Assembly: GCA_023853785.1 (NCBI GenBank)
Contig: JAJIRX010000651.1
Span: forward strand, 55,431-119,430
Origin: Psilocybe azurescens
Taxonomy: Eukaryota > Basidiomycota > Agaricomycetes > Agaricales > Agrocybaceae
Direction of reading: 5' to 3'
DNA: 64,000 bases
The notes under the pieces were generated by a model. It had not been told where the DNA came from, ran no database searches, and saw only the letters and a program-made list of their open reading frames with translations. Position numbers and translations under genes: made by a program. Of this stretch, positions 1 to 10,877 are shown piece by piece. Every line of letters starts with the position of its first letter. Position 1 is the first letter of the stretch.

Positions 1-129
1 GCTTGTACCACCCCCATGTTAGGTACAGGTGCCACCTTGCTAGAAGACACAATGAAATATACAGTTAGGTTAGTACATGTTACTTTGTTGTTCAGGTGTT
101 TTAAAAAGTTTGTTTATTTCTCTCTGCAG

Positions 130-301
130 AGTCTTGCCCAAGAAGTGTGAGGTCACCAAGAAGCCAGATCTGCAGGATTCTCTCTTAGCGGATACCTATG
201 TGGGCCTGCCTAACCTCAAGTGAGATTTATGCTGATGTTCTATCAAACCCCATTTTCATATTTCTGCATTCAAGTCATGGCATATTGCGTACCTGGAACT
301 C
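130..301 (+). pseudogene. Interrupted host-type gene, segment 1 (two exons)
   Basis: First visible part of a spliced gene that resumes at 14758 and again at 22032. An acceptor ends at 129 (CTCTCTGCAG). Exon 130-219 reads in one frame (KKPDLQDSLLADTYVGLPNL in its middle). A 55-nt intron 220-274 (GTGAGA..TTCAAG) follows, and the next exon runs 275-301 until the LTR at 302. The split codon is restored across the intron (AA plus T). The frame then continues past the retrotransposon as WNSANVSAPMELANFYQW. No start codon is visible, so the gene begins left of the window or upstream of 130 in an unresolved exon (1-60 is open in one frame). I do not recognise the product. The insertion inside an exon makes the gene non-functional unless it is excised. 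Confidence 0.6.
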
Positions 302-723
302 TGTTAGGGAACGGGTCTAGAAACGTCACATGATATATCAAGAAGCCGCCTTTGTCTTGAATGATCAGGTGTTAACTCCTCGGTACCAGAATAACGTAGC
401 AAGTCAAGGAACTTAGTAGAAACCACTAGATCTAGTAGATATAAAAGGTATATAAGAACACTTGTAACATAGTCAGATTTCATTCAATCCTACATTCTAT
501 AGTTACTAGTAACACTGTGTGAACTACCTTAAGTTCTCCATCTTGTTTATAAGTATATCAGGGGTCCTGCCATACTTCCTATTGCCAGAGCAGTATATAG
601 AATGAGATATATTACAAGTAAATACAGAGTATATCTTTGTAATACATAAGCAACGTCATTACTCAGTTCAGCTTGCTTTGGACGACTAAGCTATCTATTC
701 TAATTTAGCACTGGTCTCTAACA
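302..723 (+). repeat. 5' LTR of gypsy element 1
   Basis: 422-bp direct repeat of 14331-14752 with TGTTAG..CTAACA ends. It contains a TATA-like box TATAAAAG at 440-447, the likely core promoter. The copy differs from the 3' LTR at only one base found by eye. Confidence 0.95.
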
Positions 724-740
724 TTGGTGGACGCATTGGG
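724..740 (+). promoter_or_regulatory. Candidate primer binding site of gypsy element 1
   Basis: The bases directly after the 5' LTR read TTGGTGGACGCATTGGG. A TGG one base after the LTR is the usual pairing partner of a tRNA CCA end. I could not match the rest to a particular tRNA and found no complementary stretch in the LTR that would support self-priming. Confidence 0.35.
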
Positions 741-828
741 AACTGAGTATTAAGACGTACTAAATCTCAGATTCAAAATCACACAAAACTAACTGAATCT
801 ATTTACTTCCGACACCCTGGCATTTAAT

Positions 829-2894
829 ATGCCTTCTGCTTCCTCTTCACAACAAAGAGAAAGACCGCCACATATGGATCAATCTTTAATAGGAAATCAA
901 ACGGAGTATCAGCTCGTCGACCTTCAAGATTACGATGATTCACCACTAGATGAAACAAAATTTTCTGTACCTGTACAGGCCATTGTAGACCATCCAACAT
1001 TCAGAACACTCTCTGCCTTCAAGGACAACGAGACATTAACGAACCGAAGAAGTGATGCTCTCGACATTGCTTCAGCATATCTGAAACGTAACATAGAACC
1101 AAATCCGGCATTGGTATTCTCGCTGACGTTTGGCTAGGGATGTTTTTCCGGGCTTCACAAATGGACTTGATGATTTATTTACTCACGTCGAGAAGATCTC
1201 AATGAAGGGCAATCCCGAGGAAGTAGGTTACACTGTCAATCAAAAGAAGTATGCCACCATTTCAGCCACTCTTTATCGCCGTCACTGAAGAACTAGGAAA
1301 ATTCATACGAATAGAAGGCAGACGACCTCCTTCAGTTCCTCTATGGGGAAAAGAGGGAGACATCACTGAATTCCATAGAGAAAATGAATACGAAATATTA
1401 GTCTGTGCATACAGAACTGAAGTGGAACAGTTTCTCAGAATATACGACAAGGTATACGATTTCTCTAGACACGAGCCTCGCAATCCGGAACTACTGGACA
1501 TAAAAAGACAAGATGGTAACGTTACACACGCTGGGGGGAATTCACAACGCCTGTCAAAATTCCTCAAGAGGCACCGGGCGCCTAAACATCGTCGTCATTT
1601 GGCAATCTATGGATACAACCAAACGGGCATAAATCAACTTCAAGGAAGTTTAGACAATCACACTAGGAACAAGCCGCCAACTAATGCTTTGCAAGGGCTA
1701 CTCAGTAATATTGGAAATAGATTTGAGAAAGAAAGGGAATCAATGTCACCTAAGAAAAGTGCTGAGAAGTCATCGGCTAGTCCAACTCCTCGAAGGTATC
1801 CGGAGGATCCTGAACCATCAGGTAGCGATGGAGAAGGGGGCAGCGATCGATCTTTCTTCAGGTCAAGTACACCTCGACGAAGGAAAGACACGCCGAAAGG
1901 AGGATCCCGTGGAATCAAGGAGGTCAGCAAAGAAACTTCTGATAGAACATCATTAACCTCTAAAACTAAGACGGAAGCGCATTTCGATATAAAACTAAAA
2001 CAGGAGAATGTTCCTACATGGGACGGTAACACGGATACCATCGTCCGATGGCTTTCTAAGGTAAATAATATTGCACTAATGTCTAAAACTATTTTTCAAC
2101 AGCTAGGCCAAATAGTTCCGAGAAGATTGGAAGGAGCAGCAGAAACTTGGTACTGGTCATTACCGGAGGACTATCGTGAAACAATTGAAAAGATTGGGAT
2201 TCACTAAGGAACGCTATAACAGACTTCTACATGAATAGAAAATGGCTTGATAAACAGAAAGGAAAGGCGATGCGAAGCGTCATACAGGGAAACAGGGCAC
2301 TTGAAAGAATCACCAAGTGAGTACTTTATTCGTAAAACTGCACTACTTAACGTCGTTTGGACTTTAACAGATTCAGAATTAATACCGAAGTAATGGAAGG
2401 AGCTCCAGCCACCTGGAATACAGTTTTAACTACTCAACTGTACACTAATGTCTTACAATTCCAAGCCGCGAATTCGATATCATGAGGAAGCTCTCATGAG
2501 ATTAGATTACCAAGGTCCTTCTAATTATTCTAGAAACAGAAATAATGACTACAGGGATTATACCCGAGAGCGCGACAGCTTCAAAGAATATCCAGCTCGG
2601 ACACACCTCATAGGAACTCACGATCAAATGGCTCCTCCAAAATATCCTAAGGACGATTCAGTAGTATCAAAGAAAGGCCTAACTCCAGAAGAAAAAGGTG
2701 CTAGGCCCTGTAAACACTGTGGGAGTGGGAAACACTGGGATAAGGAGTGTCGACATGCCTTTAAAGGTGTTCGAGACGCAAGAGTAAATCTATCTCAAGT
2801 ATCTTCAGAAGAACAGCTCGCTCAGGAGGAATATGACAACCTGTATTATCAAATGAGCTTTGACAGTGAGGAAGACGAAGAGCATTCTCTATGA
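829..2894 (+). pseudogene. gag: Gag of gypsy element 1 (frameshifted)
   Basis: Structural Gag polyprotein that would form the particle. The reading frame is broken into four pieces: 829-1137 (start ATG, Ser/Gln-rich N-terminus), about 1138-1278 (DVFPGFTNGLDDLFTHVEKI), 1251-2207 and 2448-2894. The third piece has a charged Ser/Arg-rich hinge, then a retrotransposon-gag-like helical region (VPTWDGNTDTIVRWLSKV). The last piece carries the nucleocapsid zinc knuckle CKHCGSGKHWDKEC at 2709-2750 (CX2CX4HX4C) and an acidic end. The frame changes look like single-base indels, not programmed sites, because no slippery heptamer sits at the joins. Gag function is therefore lost in this copy. Confidence 0.8.
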
Positions 2895-2957
2895 ACCTAC
2901 CAAGTAAAAATCGAGTCTAGGCAAGTTGAGAAGCTTGAGCACGAGCCGAGCGCTTCA

Positions 2958-4161
2958 TTGAAACCAGGTTTTTCACGACATACCAATAAATTACCACTCA
3001 ATCGTCGTAGTCGCCGAAAACTAGCAAGAGACATAGTAAAGCAGTTCAATGAAGAAACTACAGAGACAAATAACTCGATGGTCGAGTTACAGAAACACAT
3101 GGCACGACCACCTGGGTGTTCTTTCTTAGGATCTCAAGCTACACAAACTGAGGCTATAATTGGGACAAGCTCGGGTGAATCTAAATTGAAAGTCATTGTG
3201 GATTCCGGGTCTGATATTACTCTTATATCACAAAAGGCTTTAGATTCATTCAAACAGAAACCAAGGTTAAAGGCTGGACAAAAGATAAATCTGGTTCAGG
3301 TTACTGGGCGATGTTCAATATCAGGATTTGTGGATCTAGATATGTATTTCGCGACTAATAAGGGTCCAGTAAAGATGGCCATAGAAGCTTATGTCATTAA
3401 AGGAATGACAACCCCTTTCATTTTGGGTAACGATTTTGCAGATCAATATTCAATCTCAACAATTCGACAAGATGGAGATACATATATTGAATTTGGATCT
3501 ACGGACAGGAGAATTAAAGTCGAAAACTCGGTAGGATCCCCGTATATTACTGAACACGGATCTACGTTCAGAATACGATCACTTTTGCACAACATCGAAC
3601 ATTATTCGACACAACGCATGCACAAAAAGAAATATAAATTCGCGACAAAGACACAAACAACGTATGGGAAGAGCTGAGGTCCGAGCTATTGAGCGCTGCA
3701 TCATTCCAGCTGGTGTTAGTCGTAAAATTCAAGTTGAAAGCTATTTGAAAACCAAAAGTCAGTCACTATTAATAGAAAGAGAATTTCTAATTGATAGATT
3801 TGGAACCATTCGTGCTGGGATTCCAGACACTTTGATGGATGAAAAGAATCCATATGTTCATGTATCTAACTTTTCCGACCAACCTTACATTGTCACAAAA
3901 GGTCAGGTATTGGGACACGCACGTAACCCTAGTAACTGGCTAGATAAGTCTACAAAGTTTTCAACAGAGGAACTTAAACAAATAAGCGCCCATGCGTGTC
4001 TTATTCGGCAGCTAGTTACGGAAAGGCATAATGGAACAATTATTTCACAAGCTGACATTACATCCAAGGCCTTACGAAATGAAACCGAGGATGATGATCC
4101 TGCTGCTGAAAATCCGGTTGAAGGAGGACCAAAACATCGGAAGCACCACCCGAAGAAGTAA
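2958..4161 (+). pseudogene. Retroviral-type aspartic protease region of gypsy element 1
   Basis: Protease domain of the Pol polyprotein. The catalytic motif VIVDSGSDITLIS lies near 3192-3230, with the catalytic Asp codon at 3201. A second conserved element, FILGNDFADQY, follows about 75 residues later, as in Ty3 proteases. A shift near 3664-3677 moves the frame to 3664-4161, which reads on as the protease-to-RT linker (CIIPAGVSRKIQVESYL). The domain itself is uninterrupted; the join to the linker is broken by about one base. Confidence 0.8.
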
Positions 4162-4172
4162 CAAAAGCGAAA

Positions 4173-5409
4173 TTGGTCTCAGAAGTGGACATCTCTCCAG
4201 CCTTGTCACCCAAGCAACGAACACAAGTAGAAGAGATTGTGTTACGACATGAAAAGGCTTTTGGCTTGGATGGAAGATTGGGGAACTACGATGCAAAAGT
4301 GGATATCAAGATGAAGGAAGGAACTGTACCCATATCGTTACCTCCGTTTCCTGCATCTCCGGCTAAGAGGGAAGTCATAGATAAACAAATGGATGCTTGG
4401 ATAGCATTAGGGGTAATAGAACCATCAAAGAGTCCTTGGGCAGCCCCTGTATTTATTGTCTATCGAAATTCCAAGCCAGCGAATGGTAATAGATTTAAGA
4501 CGATTCAATGAATGCGTTATAGCTGATGAGTTCCCACTACCTAAACAAGATGATATCTTACAGGCGCTTACTGGAGCTCAGTGGCTTAGTACGTTAGATG
4601 CACTTTCAGGATTCACACAGCTCACAATGACTGATGACGCATCTGAAAAGTTGGCATTTCGTACGCATCGGGGGTTGTGGCAGTTTCATAGAATGCCTTT
4701 TGGATATCGAAATGGTCCGAGTGTTTTTCAGCGAGTTATGCAGAATGTTTTAGCGCCTTTTCTGTGGATTTTCACGCTAGTCTACATTGACGATATTGTA
4801 GTTTTCTCATTAACTTTTGAGGAACATCTAAAGCACTTAGGAAAAGTATTTCAAGCTATCGAGGACGCCAATATTACGTTGTCTCCAACTAAATGTCATT
4901 TAGGGTACCAGTCACTTCTTCTATTGGGACAAAAAGTTTCTCGACTAGGGCTATCGACGCACAAGGAAAAGGTGGACGCTATTCTCAGCTTGGAAACACC
5001 CAAGAACATGTCCGAACTTCAGATGTTTCTAGGCATGATGGTCTACTTCGCAAATTATATTCCTTTCTATGCCTGGATAGCTCACCCGCTATTTAGTTTA
5101 ATAGGGAAGGATAAAACATGGCATTGGACGGATTTACAGGATGAGGCATTCAAACTATGCAAAGAAGTTCTAAGTAACGCGCCAATTAGAGGATATGCAA
5201 AACCTGGGTTACCTTATCATGTATATACAGACGCTTGTGACTACGGGTTAGCTGGGATACTTCAGCAAGTACAACCTATTGCTATCAGAGATTTATGGGT
5301 ACAAAAATATATGATCGGTTGAAGAAGGCCTTCGATAAAGGAGAACCAATACCTCAGATAGTAAACAACCTCCATAAAGAAATACAGGATGTACCATTGC
5401 CGGGACAAT
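4173..5409 (+). pseudogene. pol: Reverse transcriptase and start of RNase H of gypsy element 1, cut by the copia insertion
   Basis: Reverse transcriptase of the Ty3 type. 4173-4511 holds the fingers (VIEPSKSPWAAPVFIVYRN). An extra base near 4479 moves the frame to 4456-5322, which carries VIDLRRFNE, LSTLDALSGFTQL and the active site YIDD at 4783-4794 followed by the thumb. RNase H begins with HVYTDACDYGLAGILQQVQ. Another shift near 5295-5320 leads into 5295-5409 (YDRLKKAFDKGEPIPQIVNN). The frame is then cut at 5409 by the nested element and resumes at 10878. Catalytic aspartates are all present, but at least two frameshifts and the insertion disable it. Confidence 0.88.
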
Positions 5410-5880
5410 TGTTAGTTTTTGTGATTAAACACTTTGTTTCTAATGTTCTACACTTGATATTTGGACTTGTACAAATGGACACTTAGTTAGAATTCGCTCT
5501 TTTCGGTGTTTTTGCACACTGTTCTGTTAATAACTTTTTGTAGAGTAAAGTTATTCAAATTCTGATCACTGATCCGGAATCCCCTCGTTGAGACGGTTCC
5601 GGTGATATATAATTTGTCATGTAATTATAGGTTTGGTGTTTTGACGCAATATTGTGGACACCTATAGTCACGCCCTCGCCATTTTTAGACACTTAGCCAT
5701 GTAAAAGACCAGTATTCCTACTATGTCTGAGGAAAAAAAGACACTAGAACAAGATTTGGAGTCTACAGAAGCAATTTACTATTTTCACTCATACTTGTCA
5801 TTGTTGCGCATTTGAGATTTGACTCTATTGTTACTCATCAGTATAGCTACTGATTTGTGCATTATTGTCTATTTCTAACA
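5410..5880 (+). repeat. 5' LTR of copia element
   Basis: 471-bp direct repeat of 10403-10872 with TGTT..AACA ends. A TATATAA stretch near 5606 is the best TATA-like candidate. Confidence 0.93.
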
Positions 5881-5896
5881 GGTTATGGGCCCCGGG
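5881..5896 (+). promoter_or_regulatory. Primer binding site of copia element, initiator-Met half-tRNA type
   Basis: GGTTATGGGCCC follows the 5' LTR immediately. It is the complement of the anticodon stem-loop region of eukaryotic initiator methionine tRNA, not of a tRNA 3' CCA end. Drosophila copia and yeast Ty5 are known to prime from such a cleaved half-tRNA, so the same mode is inferred here. Confidence 0.7.
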
Positions 5897-5993
5897 CTTT
5901 AAACTTGGCAAAACATTGATTAAGTCTATTGCTGTCTGATACTAGACTAGTTGGATCCTTGAAACAACACTTGACATTTGAACTTGTTGCAAA

Positions 5994-6809
5994 ATGTCTT
6001 CAGACAACAACACAGTTGCTAAAGTTAAACCATTGTCAAATTCAAACTATCCTGAATGGGCTGGGGAGATGAAGGCATGGTTAATGCAAAATGGACTATG
6101 GAGATTGGTATCTGGCAAAGAAGCAAAGCCAGTTGCTAGTGGGGATAAATTCATCAATGAAGAAGTAGTGGCAAAGTGGGAGATGAAGGCAGAGAGGGCA
6201 GCAGGTGAAATCTACCTGCTTGTGGAGAATGATCAAAGGGTGCACTTTAGAGGGCATGATGAAGATCCAATCAAGATGTGGGCATTGCTTGAAGCTGCTC
6301 ACCTGAACAAGAAGCCAGGAGCACGATTCAATGCGTATGATGACCTGTTCTCTATCAGGAAGCAGGACGACGAATCCCTAGTAACTTTGGGAACCCGAAT
6401 TGAAAAGGCCATGCAAACTATTCAGAACTTGCGTCCAGCCGACTTTAAGATTGAGACACTTGATGAAGAGCTTCAGTGCATGGCACTCATACGTGCCTTG
6501 CCTGATGACTACAGACATCTTGCGGTTTCTCTGTTGTTGATGGAAAAGCTGGACAAGTCGGTCATCATGCAGGGCGTTCGCAGCGAAGAGTTGAATCGTC
6601 AACGTCAAACAACAGAGTCGTTGAACCAAGTGAAAGCAGGTGGCAGTGGGGGCAAGAAGCCATGGGAAAAGCGAAAACCTGGGCCAAAGGATCGGTGCAA
6701 TTACTGCAAAGAATTGGGTCATTGGGTTTTCAACTGTCCAGAGCTGGCAGAAAAGAAAGCAAAGAATGAGAGTGCCAAAAGGCAGAAGAAGAGAAAGCAG
6801 CGGCAGTGA
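5994..6809 (+). CDS. gag: Gag of copia element
   Basis: 271-residue Gag starting at ATG 5994, 113 bp after the LTR. The N-terminal half is the helical copia-Gag (UBN2-like) domain, with the family signature NYPEWAGEMKAWL near residue 20 and a conserved LPDDYRHLAVSLL near residue 170. A Gly/Lys-rich hinge leads to the zinc knuckle CNYCKELGHWVFNC at 6696-6737 (CX2CX4HX4C), which binds RNA. The frame ends in TGA at 6807-6809 inside a Lys/Arg-rich tail. In the alternative frame from 6782 the text continues straight into protease, so Gag and Pol were probably one polyprotein that has lost a base near 6780. Confidence 0.85.
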   Translation: MSSDNNTVAKVKPLSNSNYPEWAGEMKAWLMQNGLWRLVSGKEAKPVASGDKFINEEVVAKWEMKAERAAGEIYLLVENDQRVHFRGHDEDPIKMWALLEAAHLNKKPGARFNAYDDLFSIRKQDDESLVTLGTRIEKAMQTIQNLRPADFKIETLDEELQCMALIRALPDDYRHLAVSLLLMEKLDKSVIMQGVRSEELNRQRQTTESLNQVKAGGSGGKKPWEKRKPGPKDRCNYCKELGHWVFNCPELAEKKAKNESAKRQKKRKQRQ

Positions 6810-6983
6810 CAGAATTTGCTGGAAAGGCAAGTGCTGTTGCTGAACACGAGGTCAATTCTACATCTTCTAACGTATTTCATTGGAACACAGACACAGGCGC
6901 CACTTCTAATATGACACCGCATAGAAACTGGATACGCAATTATACCCCATATAGAGTGCCTATTAGACTAGCCGGACCATAGA
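6782..6983 (+). pseudogene. Protease segment of copia element, displaced into another frame
   Basis: Read from 6782 in frame 2, this segment gives an aspartic protease start with the catalytic motif WNTDTGATSNMTPH near 6880-6920. It runs to a TAG at about 6979. Gag upstream and Pol downstream share frame 3; only this 0.2-kb piece lies in another frame. One missing base near 6776-6782 and one extra base near 6970-6976 explain the arrangement. Protease would not be made as part of the polyprotein in this copy. Confidence 0.75.
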
Positions 6984-9900
6984 GTTATATATTCAGAGGG
7001 CATTGGTAGTGTTCTGTTCAGACCGTTAGTTAGAGGAAAACGATATAGAGATGTAGAATTCACTAGAGTACTTCACGCTCCTGCACTTCATAATAATCTT
7101 CTTGCTGTTTTATATTTGACAAAGTACAAAGGCATTGATGTACATATTTCTCATGACAAAATGGACTTTTCTTCACAAAAGAAACTCTTGTTTACTGCTA
7201 CCATTGATATGGACAATATTGGATATTTAGATGGCTCTACAGTAGATGTTATGGAAAATGTACATTTGGCTTCGACGCTGCCTCTCGACTTGTCTTTATG
7301 GCATAAACGGTTAGGACACCACAACTATGATGGGATTAAGTTCATGATAAAGAAAGATCTAGTTGATGGTTTAGTACTGGACTCGAGAGCTTTACCAGAT
7401 CCTATATGTGAACCATGTCTGGCAGGAAAGATGCATGCAAATCCATTCCCATCATCAGATAATCGTGCTACAGAGGTCTTGGAATTGATCCACACAGATG
7501 TGCATGATGTTGGTATCTTGTCACATTCTGGCTATTGTTATTGGGTTTCATTTATTGATGATGCTGAACACTTTAAAGTGCTTATCCCTATGAAGTGCAA
7601 AAGCGACACATTCACTTGCTTTAAGACGTTCAAAGCTTATGCTGAGAACTTGACTGGCAAAAAGATCAAACGACTTCGGGAGGATAAAGGTGGTGAATAC
7701 ATGTCAAAAGAATTCCAAGAGTACCTGGATGCATGTGGAATTGTGAGAGAGCATACCTGCAGAAACAGACCACAGCAAAATGGGGTTGCTGAACGTGCCA
7801 ATAGAACATTTGCTGAAAGGATTGTTGCATTGCTTGAAGAGTCTGGTCTGTCCAAGAAATTTTGGGCTGAGTGTTTGGCTGCACTTGTGCATGTCTTGAA
7901 TCGTTGTCCTACATCTGCTGTTATTGGGAGAACTCCTTATGAAGGTTGGCATCGCAAGAAACCTGATGTCAGTCATTTACGTGTTTGGGGATGTGTTGCA
8001 TATGTTCACATTCAAAAGGACAAAAGGAAGAAATTGGGTTCACACATGGAAAAGTGCATCTTTATTGGATATCCAGATGGTTACAAGGGTTGGAAGTTTT
8101 ACAATCCGGAAACTAAGAAAGTCATTATCTGTGAAAGAGCTGACTTTGATGAACGCTACACATATGGTGGAGAATTGATGACATCCAATCAGCATGATGC
8201 AATTGAACCCGAACCAATTCCTATCCCAGAGTCAGAAAATGAACAAGAAGTACTACCACCTGTCTTGCCTGAGGTAGACAAGATTGCACCTCCCACTGGA
8301 CCTAACCCAGCACCTAAAGTTGACAAAGGGAAACAGAAAGCGATTGAGCCCACAATTGAAGAGGAGGAGAAGGAAGAGACTGAATTGCCAGGACGTACCA
8401 AACGTAATGCCAGGATTATTGAAAGTGATCCAGAGGAAGAGCCACGGAAGCGTATAAAGCTTCAACCTCATAAACATGTCAAGCCTGTTGCCGCAGTTCG
8501 ACGTTCCAAACGTCTTGCAACAGATAATAACAAGTCAGTACCAGAACCAGAACCAGTGCCAGAACCAGAACCAGAACCAGAGGTCAACCCAGAGGGTTTA
8601 ACGTCAAGGTATCCGAGACGTAACCGTAGACCTCCTGGTGAATGGTGGGCAGTCAGAACACCTAAATCTCTTGTTCCTGATTCTGACGATGAGGATGACT
8701 CTGAGGATGATGATGAAGAAATGGCTAATCCTGTTAGTGTGTCTGCTGATCCACAAACTTATTCAGAAGCCATGAACTCAGAACAGGCAGATCAGTGGCA
8801 AGCTGCAATGTTGGAAGAACATAACTGGCACTTGGAAAATGGAACTTGGGAAATTGTGGAACTACCTGAAGGGCAGAAGGCAATTGGGTCTAAATGGGTG
8901 TATAAGACAAAATATAACGCAGATGGGTCAATTGAGCGATTTAAAGCACGTGTGGTCGGTAAAGGTTTTAACCAACGACCTGGCCAGGACTACTTTGAAA
9001 CCTTTGCATCTACTATGCAGCATGCTACTGTGCGTGTTGTGTTGGCTTTGGCTGCTATTGAAGATATGGAACTCCGTTCTGTGGATATATCGTATGCATT
9101 CACAAACAGTGACATTGACGTTGAGATCTATATGCAGCAGCCACTAGGATTTTTGCAAGGTGGAAAAAGCACAGTCTGTAGGCTTAACAAGTCCATTTAT
9201 GGGTTAAAGCAGTCATCACGTCTATGGAGTGAAACACTTGGAAAGGTCTTGCTTGAACTTGGGTTTCAGAAGACTTATAGTGATGCATCACTCTATATAT
9301 ATGATAGAGATAATATCAAAATCATTGTGCCCATATTTGTGGATGACATCACTTTGGCTTCAAAGTCTCAGGTGGCTCTTGACAACTTTGTTATTGAACT
9401 TGGAAAGCATTTCAAACTAAGGGACCTGGGTGCAACCAAATTTTTGTTGGGGGTTGAGATTACAAGAAAAAGGGAAGAGCACAAGCTATATTTGTCACAG
9501 CGCCAATATATTGTGAACAAATTGGAGGAGTTTGGAATGGCTGATTGCAAACCCGTTGGTACCTCTATGCTACCAGGATTGAAGTTAATGTCAGAGCAGA
9601 GTCCTTCGAGTTCTGAAGAAAAGAGAGAGATGGATGACATCCCATATATTTCTGCTGTTGGATCTCTTATGTATTTGGCTACCATGACCTGGCCTGACAT
9701 TGCTTATACAGTCAGTGTGTTGGCAAGATTCAATCACAACCCTGGCATGGAACACTGGAAAGCTGTTAAGCACTTGTTTAGGTACTTGCAGGGCACAAAG
9801 GAGATGAGGTTGGAATATGGACCGGACCCCTCACTTGGAGATGAACTGTTTGCCACATATAGTGATGCAGACCATGGAGGGGATAAGGATAGTGGAAAGT

Positions 9901-10325
9901 CAACAGGTGGTTATTTGGTGAAGATTGGGTCAGGAGTGGTTTCATGGAGGAGCAAGCTGCAACCTGTTGTGACAAGGTCAACAACAGAGGCAGAGTTTAT
10001 AGCTGCTGGAGCAGCTGGCATGGAAATCCGGTGGATTCAAAAGTTGTTGAAGGAGTTGGGGTACACACCATCTGCACCAGCCAAGCTGTATATGGACAAT
10101 CAGTCATCTATGTCTGTTGCAAAGAATCCTGAACATCATGGAAGGATGAAACACTTGGACTTATGTTTTTACTGGTTGCGAGATCAGGTGGCAATGAAGA
10201 GAATGCAACCCTTATATTTGCGGACCGAGGATATGCCAGCCGACTTGTTAACAAAAGCTCTACCCAAGCCACAGGTTCAGAAGTTGCGAGAATTAATGGG
10301 ATTAGTGATGGGGAAGGAAGAATGA
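6975..10325 (+). CDS. pol: Pol of copia element: integrase, reverse transcriptase, RNase H
   Basis: Long open frame; the first ATG is at 7116 but the homologous text starts at 6975. A GAG-pre-integrase HHCC region comes first (LWHKRLGHHNY..CEPCLAGK). The integrase core has D, D and E in HTDVHD, REDKGGEY and NGVAERANRT. A linker carries an acidic Pro-Glu repeat (EPEPVPEPEPEPE near 8540-8585). The copia-type RT has VDISYAF and an active site FVDD at 9336-9347. RNase H shows YSDADHGGD and RSTTEAEF near the C-terminus. All catalytic residues I can check are present and the 1.1-kb-residue frame has no stop, so this is the best preserved polymerase in the window. Confidence 0.93.
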   Translation, partial: DHRVIYSEGIGSVLFRPLVRGKRYRDVEFTRVLHAPALHNNLLAVLYLTKYKGIDVHISHDKMDFSSQKKLLFTATIDMDNIGYLDGSTVDVMENVHLASTLPLDLSLWHKRLGHHNYDGIKFMIKKDLVDGLVLDSRALPDPICEPCLAGKMHANPFPSSDNRATEVLELIHTDVHDVGILSHSGYCYWVSFIDDAEHFKVLIPMKCKSDTFTCFKTFKAYAENLTGKKIKRLREDKGGEYMSKEFQEYLDACGIVREHTCRNRPQQNGVAERANRTFAERIVALLEESGLSKKFWAECLAALVHVLNRCPTSAVIGRTPYEGWHRKKPDVSHLRVWGCVAYVHIQKDKRKKLGSHMEKCIFIGYPDGYKGWKFYNPETKKVIICERADFDERYTYGGELMTSNQHDAIEPEPIPIPESENEQEVLPPVLPEVDKIAPPTGPNPAPKVDKGKQKAIEPTIEEEEKEETELPGRTKRNARIIESDPEEEPRKRIKLQPHKHVKPVAAVRRSKRLATDNNKSVPEPEPVPEPEPEPEVNPEGLTSRYPRRNRRPPGEWWAVRTPKSLVPDSDDEDDSEDDDEEMANPVSVSADPQTYSEAMNSEQADQWQAAMLEEHNWHLENGTWEIVELPEGQKAIGSKWVYKTKYNADGSIERFKARVVGKGFNQRPGQDYFETFASTMQHATVRVVLALAAIEDMELRSVDISYAFTNSDIDVEIYMQQPLGFLQGGKSTVCRLNKSIYGLKQSSRLWSETLGKVLLELGFQKTYSDASLYIYDRDNIKIIVPIFVDDITLASKSQVALDNFVIELGKHFKLRDLGATKFLLGVEITRKREEHKLYLSQRQYIVNKLEEFGMADCKPVGTSMLPGLKLMSEQSPSSSEEKREMDDIPYISAVGSLMYLATMTWPDIAYTVSVLARFNHNPGMEHWKAVKHLFRYLQGTKEMRLEYGPDPSLGDELFATYSDADHGGDKDSGKSTGGYLVKIGSGVVSWRSKLQPVVTRSTTEAEFIAAGAAGMEIRWIQKLLKELGYTPSAPAKLYMDNQSSMSVAKNPEHHGRMKHLDLCFYWLRDQVAMKRMQPLYLRTEDMPADLLTKALPKPQVQKLRELMGLVMGKEE

Positions 10326-10402
10326 GGAGATGTATCATCAGGGGTTGTTTTGGATGTGATTCAACATCTTATGGATTATGGAAGTGTTTTATCAGGGGGT
10401 TG

Positions 10403-10872
10403 TGTTAGTTTTTGTGATTAAACACTTTGTTTCTAATGTTCTACACTTGATATTTGGACTTGTACAAATGGACACTTAGTTAGAATTCGCTCTTTTCGGT
10501 GTTTTTGCACACTGTTCTGTTAATAACTTTTTGTAGAGTAAAGTTATTCAAATTCTGATCACTGATCCGGAATCCCCTCGTTGAGACGGTTCCGGTGATA
10601 TATAATTTGTCACGTAATTATAGGTTTGGTGTTTTGACGCAATATTGTGGACACCTATAGTCACGCCCTCGCCATTTTTAGACACTTAGCCATGTAAAAG
10701 ACCAGTATTCCTACTATGTCTGAGGAAAAAAGACACTAGAACAAGATTTGGAGTCTACAGAAGCAATTTACTATTTTCACTCATACTTGTCATTGTTGCG
10801 CATTTGAGATTTGACTCTATTGTTACTCATCAGTATAGCTACTGATTTGTGCATTATTGTCTATTTCTAACA
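10403..10872 (+). repeat. 3' LTR of copia element
   Basis: 470-bp copy of 5410-5880. The purine-rich AGGGGGTTG at about 10394-10402 directly before it is the probable polypurine tract. Confidence 0.93.
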
Positions 10873-10877
10873 ACAAT

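Larger units (their letters stand above)
5410..10872 (+). mobile_element. Ty1/copia LTR retrotransposon nested in gypsy element 1
   Basis: A 5463-bp element with LTRs 5410-5880 (471 bp) and 10403-10872 (470 bp). Both begin TGTTAG and end TCTAACA. The flanking 5-bp duplication ACAAT lies at 5405-5409 and 10873-10877. The domain order Gag, protease, integrase, reverse transcriptase, RNase H identifies the copia (Pseudoviridae) superfamily. The LTRs differ by one substitution (GTCATG/GTCACG) and one A-run indel, so this insertion is young. It splits the RT/RNase H connection of the host gypsy element, whose two halves can be matched on either side. Confidence 0.95.
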
